Of a stretch of DNA of 21,748 bases, positions 1-5,819 are shown one piece after another; positions within the stretch are counted from its first letter, which is position 1; each line of letters opens with the position of its first letter. Source of the stretch: Pseudomonadota bacterium (GTDB lineage Bacteria > Pseudomonadota > Alphaproteobacteria > Sphingomonadales > Sphingomonadaceae); the NCBI GenBank assembly GCA_023432995.1, contig JAEZES010000090.1:1-21748 (forward strand), written 5' to 3'. The translations under genes were made by a program, and so were the position numbers. The notes below the pieces were generated by a model, which did no database searches, was not told the DNA's origin, and saw only the letters and a list, made by a program, of their open reading frames with translations.

Positions 1-195
1 GCGCTGGCGCTGGCGCGCAAGCGGGGTTTCGGGCCGTTCGGCGGCGCCCGGCCCGACCGCGCGCAGCGCGAACGTCAGCTCGCCGCGATGCTGCGCGCGG
101 GCCACACGCTCGACAGCGCGCGCGAAATGGTCGATGCCGCGAGCGAACAGGCGGCCGAGGAATGGGCCGCCGCATGCGACGACGAGGACCGCTGA
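1..195 (+). CDS. recX: RecX regulatory protein, C-terminal fragment (5' cut by window)
   Basis: The open frame runs from the window edge to TGA at 193-195 and encodes the last 64 residues of a protein. The stretch ARKRGFGPFG followed by a helical segment (MLRAGHTLDSAREMVDAA) resembles the C-terminal three-helix repeat of RecX, the small protein that inhibits RecA filaments. The family is identified from this short tail plus synteny: in sphingomonads recX commonly precedes the DUF192, NDUFA12, DUF2155 and aat genes, and that order is seen here. Its stop overlaps the next start (TGATG), which suggests translational coupling. The N-terminal two thirds lie outside the window, so integrity cannot be judged. 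Confidence 0.72.
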   Translation, partial: ALALARKRGFGPFGGARPDRAQRERQLAAMLRAGHTLDSAREMVDAASEQAAEEWAAACDDEDR

Positions 196-680
196 TGCGC
201 GCGCTGATCTTCTCCTTGCTGCTCCTGGCCCCGGCCTGTTCGCCGCAGGCGGCCGAGAATGCCCCGGGCCCGACTGCCGCCGCGACCGAGGCTGCGGTGC
301 ACCCGGTCTCCGGGCTCGAGGTGATTCCGTTGACGATCACCACGCGCGACAAGACCCATCGCTTCCGCGTCGAGCTGGCGGTGACGCCGCAGCAGCAGGC
401 GCGGGGGCTGATGTTCCGCACCGAGATGGGGGCCGACGAGGGCATGCTGTTCCCCTACGAGCAGCCCCACATCCTCAGTTTCTGGATGCGGAACACGGTG
501 ATCCCGCTCGACCTCGTGTTCATCGACGAGCAGCACCGGATCATCAACATCGCCGAGAACGCGACACCCTACTCGGAAGCCAGCATCGTTTCCGCCGCGC
601 CGGCGGTGGCGGTCCTCGAGCTCAACGGCGGCCGCACGCGCGAGCTCGGTATCGTCGCCGGCAACCGCGTCGACTGGTAG
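195..680 (+). CDS. DUF192 family lipoprotein
   Basis: This 161-residue protein starts at ATG 195, inside the recX stop (TGATG). An in-frame upstream ATG exists but would place charged residues before the signal, so 195 is preferred. Residues 1-15 form a short signal ending in LAPAC, a lipobox-like site, which suggests a membrane-anchored periplasmic lipoprotein. After a low-complexity Ala/Pro linker, residues about 52-161 form the DUF192 domain, with QQQARGLMFRTEM, a SFWMRNTVIPLDLVFID core and the terminal ELNGGRTRELGI segment. The biochemical role of DUF192 proteins is not settled. The length fits the family. Gene order (recX, DUF192, NDUFA12, DUF2155) is a conserved arrangement, but no functional link among them is proven. 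Confidence 0.9.
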   Translation: MRALIFSLLLLAPACSPQAAENAPGPTAAATEAAVHPVSGLEVIPLTITTRDKTHRFRVELAVTPQQQARGLMFRTEMGADEGMLFPYEQPHILSFWMRNTVIPLDLVFIDEQHRIINIAENATPYSEASIVSAAPAVAVLELNGGRTRELGIVAGNRVDW

Positions 681-717
681 CTCGGCTGCGTCCCGAACCG
701 CCGCATCACAGGTTGCC

Positions 718-723
718 TAGAGG
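718..723 (+). promoter_or_regulatory. Possible -10 element upstream of NDUFA12 gene
   Basis: The 69-bp gap between the DUF192 and NDUFA12 genes contains CCTAGAGGGGGCG. This closely resembles the TAGGGG -10 proposed for rplK and the TAGAGG proposed for tRNA-Trp in this window. No convincing -35 lies 17 bp upstream, so it is only a weak candidate for an internal promoter. Confidence 0.22.
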
Positions 724-749
724 GGGCGATCCCGGCTAACGCGCGCCGC

Positions 750-1148
750 ATGAAAGCCCTCATGAAGCTCTTCACCTGGTGGGACGGCGCGACGATCGGC
801 ACGCTGCTGTTCAGCGCGTTCAACGGCGAGCACGTCGGCACCGACGCGCAGGGCAACAAGTACTACCGCTCGAAGAAGAAGGGCCCCGACGGCCGCGAGC
901 GGCGCTGGGTGATCTACGACGGCGCCAACGACGCCAGCCGGGTGCCGGCCGAATGGCACGGCTGGCTGCATCATTCGTACGACGAGCTGCCCGAGAGCCG
1001 GTTGCCGCCGCCCAAGGTCTGGGAAGCCGATTTCACCGCCAACCGCACGGGCACCGTCGCCGCCTATCGCCCGCAGGGCGCGCTCGAACGCGGCGGCCGG
1101 CGCGCCCGCGCGACCGGCGACTACGAAGCCTGGGCGCCCGACGCGTGA
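750..1148 (+). CDS. NADH:ubiquinone oxidoreductase subunit NDUFA12 family protein
   Basis: This 132-residue protein has the hallmarks of the NDUFA12/B17.2 family, a supernumerary subunit of respiratory complex I found in alphaproteobacteria and mitochondria. Visible features are an N-terminal FTWWDGATIGTLLFS segment, the GTDAQGNKYY motif at about residues 31-40, RWVIYDG, and the signature VPAEWHGWLHH at about residues 66-76. Members lie on the matrix/cytoplasmic side of complex I and are thought to help assembly. The basic, Ala-rich C-terminus is typical of bacterial versions. The start at ATG 750 is chosen because the family begins a few residues before the WW motif; the internal ATG at residue 5 is an alternative. 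Its TGA overlaps the GTG start of the next gene (GTGA). Confidence 0.93.
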   Translation: MKALMKLFTWWDGATIGTLLFSAFNGEHVGTDAQGNKYYRSKKKGPDGRERRWVIYDGANDASRVPAEWHGWLHHSYDELPESRLPPPKVWEADFTANRTGTVAAYRPQGALERGGRRARATGDYEAWAPDA

Positions 1149-1735
1149 GGCGCTTCGCAGTCCCGGCGACGCTGGCGCTGCTCGCCGCCTGCACGGGAGA
1201 GGCCCCCGAACCTGAGCCCGAAGCGACCGAGATTCCCGAGGAGCTCGCCGCCGCGGCGCCGACGGTGGCCGCCGCCGGCGGGATCGGCACGCCGATGGCC
1301 GAGCGGGTCGCGGTTCTCGGCCTGCTCAACAAGCGCAACAACATCTCGCGCGACATCGAGCTCAAGCCGGGCGAGCAGCGCCGCATCGGCGATGTCGTCG
1401 TGCGTCTGTCGGCGTGCGAGAGGACCGCGCCGTGGGAAGAGCCGCCCGAGACCGGCGCGTTCGTCCAGGTCGTGGTCCAGCAGCGCGCCGACGCCGACGC
1501 CGATCTCGCCTGGCACCGGATCTTTTCGGGCTGGCTGTTCAAGAACTCGCCGAGCCTCAACGTGGTCGAGCACCCGATCTACGACGTCTGGGTCAAGGAC
1601 TGCAGGATGAGCTTCCCGGGCGAGGAAGCGCCGGCCGCCGGCAGGGACACCGATTCGCCGCGCCCGGCCGCGCCCGCCGCTTCGCCTTCGCCGACACCGA
1701 CGCCGGCGCCCGCGGTCCCGAGCAACGAGGCGTAG
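1145..1735 (+). CDS. DUF2155 domain lipoprotein
   Basis: The frame extends far upstream, but the real start is GTG 1145, which overlaps the preceding TGA and yields a clear lipoprotein signal (MRRFAVPATLALLAAC, lipobox LAAC, Cys16). This gives 196 residues. An acidic/Pro linker is followed by the DUF2155 domain at about residues 54-158, with VLGLLNKRNN, LKPGEQRRIGDVVVRL, GWLFKNSPSLNVVEHPIYDVWV and a conserved Cys in KDCRMSF. Residues about 160-196 are a Pro/Ala/Ser/Thr-rich tail. That tail lies entirely antisense to the C-terminal extension of aat: the two genes converge and overlap by 157 bp. The function of DUF2155 is unknown. The family is alphaproteobacterial and usually sits beside the NDUFA12 gene, as here. 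Confidence 0.88.
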   Translation: MRRFAVPATLALLAACTGEAPEPEPEATEIPEELAAAAPTVAAAGGIGTPMAERVAVLGLLNKRNNISRDIELKPGEQRRIGDVVVRLSACERTAPWEEPPETGAFVQVVVQQRADADADLAWHRIFSGWLFKNSPSLNVVEHPIYDVWVKDCRMSFPGEEAPAAGRDTDSPRPAAPAASPSPTPTPAPAVPSNEA

Positions 1736-2349
1736 GCCTCGGGCAGCGTCGGGGCCGGGCCCGCGCCGACGGCGTCGGCCAGTGCGGAGAGGTAGGCGTC
1801 GCGGCTCAGCGGAACGGCGCCGAGCGAGGCGAGGTGCTCGGTCATGAACTGGCAGTCGAGCAGGCGGTAGCCCGCATGGCGCAGCAGCGCGACGAGCCAG
1901 ACCAGCGCCACCTTGGAGGCGTCGCTCGCGCGGCTGAACATGCTCTCGCCGCAGAACGCGTGGTCGAAGCCCACGCCGTAGAGGCCGCCGACCAGAATAT
2001 CGCCGTCCCAGCACTCGAGCGAATGGGCATGTCCGGCCAGGTGCAGCGCCCGGTAGCTGGCGGCGATGCGCCCGCTGATCCAGCTTTCCGGGTGGCCCGG
2101 CCGCGGCGCGGCGCAGGCTTCGACAACGCCGGCGAAATCGGCGTTGCAGGTGACCCGGAACCGGTCCCGGCGGACGGCCTTGGCCAGCGAACGCGAGCAG
2201 CGCAGGCCGTCGAGCGGGATGACCGCGCGCTCGCGCGGCTCGACCCAGTAGATCTCCTCGTCGTCGCGGCTGTCGGCCATCGGGAAGATCCCGCTGCGGT
2301 AGGCCATCAGCAGGAGTTCGGAGGGGATGATCTTGACCGGCGCGTGCAT
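1579..2349 (-). CDS. aat: Leucyl/phenylalanyl-tRNA--protein transferase
   Basis: Aat transfers Leu or Phe from aminoacyl-tRNA to N-terminal Lys or Arg of proteins, creating N-degrons for ClpS/ClpAP; it acts in the cytoplasm. The 256-residue product shows the family pattern: LLLMAYRSGIFPM (residues 12-24), IYWVEPRERAVIP (33-45), GHAHSLECW (106-114), GGLYGV (121-126), FCGESMFSR (132-140), ASK and LLDCQ...HLASLGAVPL (163-181). The catalytic core ends near residue 200. The remaining Gly/Ala-rich tail is unusual and is the antisense of the DUF2155 tail. The E. coli enzyme has 234 residues but includes an N-terminal stretch missing here; the short N-terminus is common in alphaproteobacteria. ATG at 2349 is the only sensible start. 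Confidence 0.94.
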   Translation of the reverse strand: MHAPVKIIPSELLLMAYRSGIFPMADSRDDEEIYWVEPRERAVIPLDGLRCSRSLAKAVRRDRFRVTCNADFAGVVEACAAPRPGHPESWISGRIAASYRALHLAGHAHSLECWDGDILVGGLYGVGFDHAFCGESMFSRASDASKVALVWLVALLRHAGYRLLDCQFMTEHLASLGAVPLSRDAYLSALADAVGAGPAPTLPEAYASLLGTAGAGVGVGEGEAAGAAGRGESVSLPAAGASSPGKLILQSLTQTS

Positions 2350-2431
2350 CGTGCGGGGGGTCTAGCAGGTTGCGGCTGTACCTGCGGCTACAAGTCGCGG
2401 GAGTGGGTTTGGGTCCCGGGGGGCGAATGGT

Positions 2432-2442
2432 GCAGGGGTGGA
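2432..2442 (+). repeat. Imperfect direct repeat of the tRNA-Trp 3' end (possible relic attachment site)
   Basis: GCAGGGGTGGA here matches GCAGGAGTGGA at 3083-3093, which is the 3' end of tRNA-Trp read on the + strand, at 10 of 11 positions and in the same orientation. ATGG also precedes both copies if a 2-nt gap is allowed. The pair brackets the low-GC unknown gene. A chance match is possible because the segment is short and G-rich. Confidence 0.3.
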
Positions 2443-3043
2443 ATGGAACCGATCAGCTGCTACGAAGCAGGCCGTGAGGATGTCGGCGTGGTTCGCTGTT
2501 GTTTTGGCAACACCCCTCCTCAGCGGATGCGGGCAGAATCTCGGTGCGTACGCTGTAGAGGCCGTGGAGGTTACGACCGATGTGCCCCTCCGCGCCGAGA
2601 CAGCGGCTCGCTACCGTCGCTTCCTGGAAGTCCGGTTAGCTTCGAGGACGAGCCTGACTGAGTTCGCTGACGAAATCGACGGAATCTATGTGGATGCAGA
2701 CTTCTGCCCACTCCGGAACCCCGATGGCGTGATCGCCTTCGGACCCTTTGGCGGCGACGGAGAGGACCTGGGTGTGCCTTCTGCAGCCCCAGCTCTTCGG
2801 CCGAGTGCCGATGGTGACTTTCACTATCGGGTCTACCTGCCAATCGCTTACCGGGCCAATCGCGCGACGAAGCCCGGACAAATCCAGCTGCCCACGTATG
2901 ATATGCGCGAAACAAGGAGGGACCTCTGCCTGCGGCTCTTCGCGCCCGGATACGACATCATTAAGTCGCGTTCCGAAACTGTCACGGTGCCAGCCGATCT
3001 GATTTCCAGGGCGCTCGAAAGGACGCCAGGGGCGGCGCAGTAG
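2438..3043 (+). CDS. Hypothetical lipoprotein-like protein, lower GC than its neighbours
   Basis: I do not recognise this family. The frame encodes up to 201 residues from GTG 2438. GTG 2474 or ATG 2480 would give 189 or 187 residues and leave the signal peptide nearly intact; no start has a well-spaced ribosome site, so the start is uncertain. The hydrophobic segment AWFAVVLATPLLSGC (Cys31 counted from 2438) is a good lipobox, suggesting export and lipidation. The mature part is a mixed, soluble-looking domain with motifs such as DGIYVDADFCPL and YRVYLPIAYRANRAT, and Cys residues that might pair. Base composition is clearly lower in GC and uses more A/T-ending codons than flanking genes, which suggests transfer. 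It sits 37 bp from the 3' end of tRNA-Trp, a common insertion position. Confidence 0.65.
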   Translation: MEWNRSAATKQAVRMSAWFAVVLATPLLSGCGQNLGAYAVEAVEVTTDVPLRAETAARYRRFLEVRLASRTSLTEFADEIDGIYVDADFCPLRNPDGVIAFGPFGGDGEDLGVPSAAPALRPSADGDFHYRVYLPIAYRANRATKPGQIQLPTYDMRETRRDLCLRLFAPGYDIIKSRSETVTVPADLISRALERTPGAAQ

Positions 3044-3049
3044 CTGGCA

Positions 3050-3073
3050 TCGCCACAAACCGCTTGCTGGCGA
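3050..3073. terminator. Hairpin between convergent unknown gene and tRNA-Trp
   Basis: TCGCCA (3050-3055) and TGGCGA (3068-3073) form a 6-bp inverted repeat with a 12-nt loop in the 37-bp gap between the stop of the unknown gene and the 3' end of the tRNA. The position suits a two-way terminator, but there is no real T-tract on either strand, so support is weak. Confidence 0.28.
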
Positions 3074-3080
3074 AGCAGGA

Positions 3081-3156
3081 TGGCAGGAGTGGAGGGATTC
3101 GAACCCCCGGCCCTCGGTTTTGGAGACCGATGCTCTACCAGCTGAGCTACACTCCT
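3081..3156 (-). tRNA. tRNA-Trp (anticodon CCA)
   Basis: On the - strand the 76-nt sequence folds as a standard cloverleaf. It has acceptor AGGAGTG/CACTCCT, D-arm GCTC/GAGC, anticodon stem TCGGT/ACCGA with loop CTCCAAA giving anticodon CCA, a 5-nt variable region, and T-arm GGGGG/CCCTC (one G-U pair) with loop TTCGAAT. The discriminator is G and the CCA tail is encoded (TGG at 3081-3083 on the + strand). In many alphaproteobacteria tRNA-Trp lies just upstream of secE in the same direction; here it points away from secE. Confidence 0.97.
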
Positions 3157-3468
3157 GCAGGCGGAGGCGCCTCTACGGGCTGGCGCGGGGGATGGCAAGG
3201 CGGACGATTCGCGGCATCCGACGCGGGGTCGGCGGCGCCGGAGCTAATTCCGGGAACGGGCCAAGGCAAAGCGTCGAGCCCGGCGCGGCCACAGCACGAC
3301 TTCGCCCGTCGAATCAGCGGGATGAGCCGCCAATCGGGACAAAGTCCGACGTGGCGTAATCGCCACACCTTGCCCGGGTTCCGCCGCAATTCACCCGATT
3401 CCGGGGAACCGCCGCGCCGAACCGTGCATTCTCAGCGCCGGACGGGACGCGACATGAGGTGCAGTTCT
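3157..3468. other. Intergenic region between tRNA-Trp and the 49-aa ORF
   Basis: This 312-bp stretch shows no convincing protein-coding pattern on either strand. It holds the proposed tRNA-Trp promoter on the - strand (3170-3198), a CCGGA/TCCGG hairpin near 3238-3253, and a perfect 6-bp stem GTGGCG-TAAT-CGCCAC at 3351-3366 without a T-tract. A promoter for the small gene at 3469 is expected here, but none stands out. Confidence 0.5.
3170..3198 (-). promoter_or_regulatory. Candidate tRNA-Trp promoter
   Basis: On the - strand TTGCCA (3198-3193) is followed after exactly 17 bp by TAGAGG (3175-3170), which ends 13 bp before the mature 5' end of the tRNA. The -35 matches the consensus at 5 of 6 positions. 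The -10 is weak by E. coli standards but resembles TAGGGG upstream of rplK. Position and spacing are the main support. Confidence 0.45.
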
Positions 3469-3618
3469 ATGTCCAGCCTGAGCTATCGCAGCAGCCGCCC
3501 CGACGGCTGGGTCATGCCCCGGCCGCATCGCGACCCGAGCATCCGGTACATGACGCACGGGCCGATCCTGCCGATGGAGGAGCCGGGTTTCTTTGCGCGG
3601 CTGTTTCGGAGGAATTGA
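3469..3618 (+). CDS. Small basic protein of 49 residues, unknown function
   Basis: The frame starts at ATG 3469, with GAGG at 3456-3459 and 9-nt spacing; an in-frame ATG at 3454 would add five residues but has a poorer ribosome site. The product is rich in Arg, Pro and Met and has a protein-like pattern: SSRPDGWVMPRPHRDPS, then a Met/Pro-rich stretch and a C-terminal PGFFARLFRRN, which could be a short amphipathic or basic anchor. No signal peptide or membrane span is visible. I do not recognise the family, although a short Arg/Pro-rich product upstream of secE has the look of a lineage-specific conserved small protein. It could be spurious; conservation in relatives would decide. Confidence 0.5.
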   Translation: MSSLSYRSSRPDGWVMPRPHRDPSIRYMTHGPILPMEEPGFFARLFRRN

Positions 3619-3790
3619 CGGGGGCAGCAGGCAGGAGGGGCACGGGGCAGGGAGGCCGTAGGCAGTAGTGACTGGGCAATGGGCCCGGTCCGGCGTCCCA
3701 ACTCCTGTCCTTCTGCTTCCCACTTCCCTCTTCCCACACCCCACTTCCCTACTGCCTCCCGCCTACCTCCTCCCACCCTTGCCTTCCCAG
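3618..3790. repeat. Imperfect inverted repeat with purine-rich left half and pyrimidine-rich right half
   Basis: The left half of the + strand is G-rich. The segment 3702-3788 is about 86% pyrimidine. The arm at 3650-3676 (GGGAGG..GTAGGC..AGTAG..GA..TGGG) matches the reverse complement of 3740-3774 with one gap of about 7 nt, so the region can fold into a long imperfect stem. CCCACTTCCCT occurs twice, at 3719-3729 and 3740-3750, a 21-bp period. No coding potential is seen. It may be a miniature repeat element inserted before secE; copies elsewhere cannot be checked here. Confidence 0.5.
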
Positions 3791-3807
3791 CGCCGCGTCG
3801 CTACATC
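3779..3807 (+). promoter_or_regulatory. Weak candidate promoter for secE-nusG
   Basis: TTGCCT (3779-3784) and TACATC (3802-3807) are separated by 17 bp and would give a leader of about 100 nt before the secE start. Both hexamers are imperfect. It is the best candidate in the gap but has little beyond spacing to support it. Confidence 0.25.
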
Positions 3808-3916
3808 CGCCCGCGACTTCCGACATCGGAGCCAGCAAGCCCCTCCCGGACCTAGCCCGGGGCGGCGCGGGCCCTATGGCGGAAGGCCAACGGCAGATCG
3901 TGCGAGGCGAACAGAG

Positions 3917-4111
3917 ATGGCCAAGACCAACCCCGGCGAATTCCTCCGCCAGGTCCGCGCGGAAGCGGGCAAGGTGGTATGGCCGACGCGCGAGGAAACC
4001 ACGCGGACGGCAATCTTCGTCGCCATCATGATGGTCATCCTGGCGCTGTTCTTCCTCGGCATCGATTCGGTGTTCGGCGCCGCGGTGCGGTGGCTGCTCG
4101 AACAGGTCTGA
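3917..4111 (+). CDS. secE: Preprotein translocase subunit SecE
   Basis: SecE is the small essential subunit that clamps SecY in the inner-membrane translocon. The 64-residue product has the short single-span form usual in alphaproteobacteria: a conserved amphipathic helix with the motif EAGKVVWPTREETTRT (about residues 16-31), then one membrane helix at about residues 32-50 (AIFVAIMMVILALFFLGID) and a short C-terminal tail. ATG 3917 follows GAGG at 3904-3907. The frame is open upstream, but the protein-like sequence begins at MAKTNPGEF. nusG follows after 67 bp, the standard pairing. The upstream region holds the inverted-repeat element. Confidence 0.96.
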   Translation: MAKTNPGEFLRQVRAEAGKVVWPTREETTRTAIFVAIMMVILALFFLGIDSVFGAAVRWLLEQV

Positions 4112-4178
4112 CGCGCGCATTCAGGGATTGACGACTCTCCGCCAGACTTGGCCGCGGGGAGTGAGCGAAAGAGAAACG

Positions 4179-4718
4179 ATGGCAGCCCGCTGGTACATCA
4201 TCCACGCCTACTCCGGCTTCGAGAACAAGGTGCGCGATTCGATCATCGCCGAGGCCGAGCGGCTCGGCCTGGCCGAGGCGGTCGAGGCGGTCGAAGTGCC
4301 GACCGAGACCGTGACCGAGGTCAAGCGCGGCAAGAAGGTCCAGGTCGAGCGCAAGTTCATGCCCGGCTACGTGCTCGCCAAGCTTAAACTGACCGACGAC
4401 GTCTACCACCTGGTCAAGAACACCCCCAAGGTGACCGGCTTCCTCGGCGCCGGCGCCAAGCCGCAGCCGATCTCCGAGCGCGAGGCTGCGCGCTACTTCG
4501 GCGGGGTCGAGGAGGCGAAGGCCAGCCCCAAGAAGCAGGTCACCGTCGAGTACGACATCGGCGACCAGGTCAAGGTCCTCGAAGGCCCGTTCGCCAGCTT
4601 CAACGGCGTCGTCGAGGAGCTTGAGTTCGACAAGCAGAAGGTCAAGGTCTCGGTCTCGATCTTCGGCCGCGCGACGCCGGTCGAGCTCGATTTCGAGCAG
4701 GTCGAACTGGTCAAGTAA
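4179..4718 (+). CDS. nusG: Transcription termination/antitermination protein NusG
   Basis: NusG binds RNA polymerase and links it to Rho or to the ribosome. The 179-residue product starts at ATG 4179 (MAARWYIIHAYSGFENKV), the canonical NusG beginning; the open frame continues upstream, but those codons do not match the family. Residues 1-110 form the NGN domain (ERKFMPGYVLAKLKL, HLVKNTPKVTGFLG). Residues about 124-179 form the KOW domain (YDIGDQVKVLEGPFASFNGVVEEL, ending FEQVELVK). Length and motifs are normal. In most bacteria rplK follows directly; here the next gene is convergent and rplK is 11.2 kb away. Confidence 0.97.
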   Translation: MAARWYIIHAYSGFENKVRDSIIAEAERLGLAEAVEAVEVPTETVTEVKRGKKVQVERKFMPGYVLAKLKLTDDVYHLVKNTPKVTGFLGAGAKPQPISEREAARYFGGVEEAKASPKKQVTVEYDIGDQVKVLEGPFASFNGVVEELEFDKQKVKVSVSIFGRATPVELDFEQVELVK

Positions 4719-4767
4719 GGCGGCTCCTCCGGGCGCGCGCTCGCGGCCCATCGCGGATCGCGTTGCC

Positions 4768-5742
4768 TTAGCTCCGGCTTACCAGCAGGTAGGCGAGGTA
4801 GGCGAGGTACGCGGCGACGAACAGGATTCCCTCGGCCCGGCTGACTTCGCGGCCGCTGTAGAACACCGGCACGCAGGCCATCGCGACCGCGATCATCACC
4901 GGGATGTCGACGGCGATCAGGTCGGGGTCGACCGCCACCGGGGTCGCGGGCACGACGCAGGTCAGGCCAAGCACCACGAGGATGTTGTAGACGCTGCTGC
5001 CGATCAGGTTGCCGACCGCGATGTCGCGATTGTTGCGGATCGTCGAGATGATCGTCGTCACCAGCTCGGGGGCGGAGGTCCCGATGGCGACCACGGTCAA
5101 GCCGATGAACGCGTCCGACACATGCCACAGTCGCGACAGCGCCACGGCCCCGTCGACCAGCAGGTTCGCTCCCATCACGATGATCGCGATGCCGGCACCG
5201 AGCAGGAGCGCTTCGGCGGCGGCGCGCAACGACAGGTTGCGCAGGCTGCGGCGTCCCAGCGCCGTGGCGAATTCGCGGTTGACCGCCGGGGTCTCGCGCT
5301 TCGCCGAACGGATGACCAGCCAGGTAAAACCCCCGCCCAGTGCCAGCAGCAGGAAGCCCTCGAGCCGCGAGATTTGCCCGTCGAGGGCCACCAGGGCGAG
5401 CGTCACCGACGCCGCCACGATCGCCGGAAGTTCAAGCCGCAGGGTCTGCAGGTGCAGCGCAAGCGGCCGCAGGGCGGCGCTGAGGCCAAGAATGAGCAGG
5501 ATGTTGACGGTGTTGGTCCCGGCGATGTTGCCGACGGCGATCGATCCCTGGCCCTGGATCGCGGCCTCGATCCCAACGCCGAGTTCGGGCGCGCTGGTGC
5601 CGATGGCGACAAACGTCAGGCCGATGATCAGCGGCGAGATGCCGAGCCGCGCGGCCATCGCGCTGCCGCTGCGGACAATCATCTCCGCGCCGACGATCAG
5701 GATGACCAGGCCGACGGCGACCAGCCCGAGTGCGAGGACCAT
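4768..5742 (-). CDS. Calcium/sodium:cation antiporter (CaCA superfamily, YrbG-like)
   Basis: This 324-residue inner-membrane protein is built from two homologous halves with about 10 membrane helices. Each half carries the alpha-repeat signature: GTSAPEL at residues 48-54 with GNIAGTNTVN at 71-80, and GTSAPEL at 221-227 with GNLIGSSVYN at 244-253. The conserved Glu of each GTSAPEL is the known cation ligand of the family, which exchanges Ca2+ (sometimes with K+) for Na+ or H+. The closest bacterial type is YrbG/CaxA-like; the exact ion cannot be read from sequence. It lies 77 bp downstream of the P-type ATPase on the same strand, so the two are probably an operon. AGGA sits upstream of ATG 5742. 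The C-terminus has a short AYL repeat. Confidence 0.93.
   Translation of the reverse strand: MVLALGLVAVGLVILIVGAEMIVRSGSAMAARLGISPLIIGLTFVAIGTSAPELGVGIEAAIQGQGSIAVGNIAGTNTVNILLILGLSAALRPLALHLQTLRLELPAIVAASVTLALVALDGQISRLEGFLLLALGGGFTWLVIRSAKRETPAVNREFATALGRRSLRNLSLRAAAEALLLGAGIAIIVMGANLLVDGAVALSRLWHVSDAFIGLTVVAIGTSAPELVTTIISTIRNNRDIAVGNLIGSSVYNILVVLGLTCVVPATPVAVDPDLIAVDIPVMIAVAMACVPVFYSGREVSRAEGILFVAAYLAYLAYLLVSRS
4787..4813. repeat. Three near-identical 9-bp tandem units in the antiporter C-terminus
   Basis: GGTAGGCGA is repeated twice and followed by a diverged third unit, GGTACGCGG. On the coding strand it encodes the repeated Ala-Tyr-Leu near the end of the last helix. It may allow in-frame length variation. 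Confidence 0.5.
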
Positions 5743-5819
5743 CTAGCGCATCCTGCGCCTTACACGCCGGCCGGCGCGCGAGCGCCGCGTCAGCACTCCC
5801 GGCGGGGGCCGGCCGCGAT

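Noticed and set aside
2375..2395. GCAGGT...ACCTGC inverted repeat upstream of aat, considered as an operator
   Set aside because: The stem is only six bases, and no good promoter hexamers could be placed around it.
1414..2661. Long + strand frame across the DUF2155 gene end and all of aat
   Set aside because: Its product is Arg/Gly/Ala-rich with no domain and is antisense to the well-conserved Aat protein.
4719..4767. Search for an intrinsic terminator between the convergent nusG and antiporter genes
   Set aside because: Only short GC-rich repeats without a T-tract are present, so no terminator is called.
5765..5776. 12-bp palindrome CGCCGGCCGGCG between the ATPase and antiporter genes
   Set aside because: It is pure GC in a GC-rich gap and such palindromes are frequent by chance here. 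No promoter-like elements flank it.
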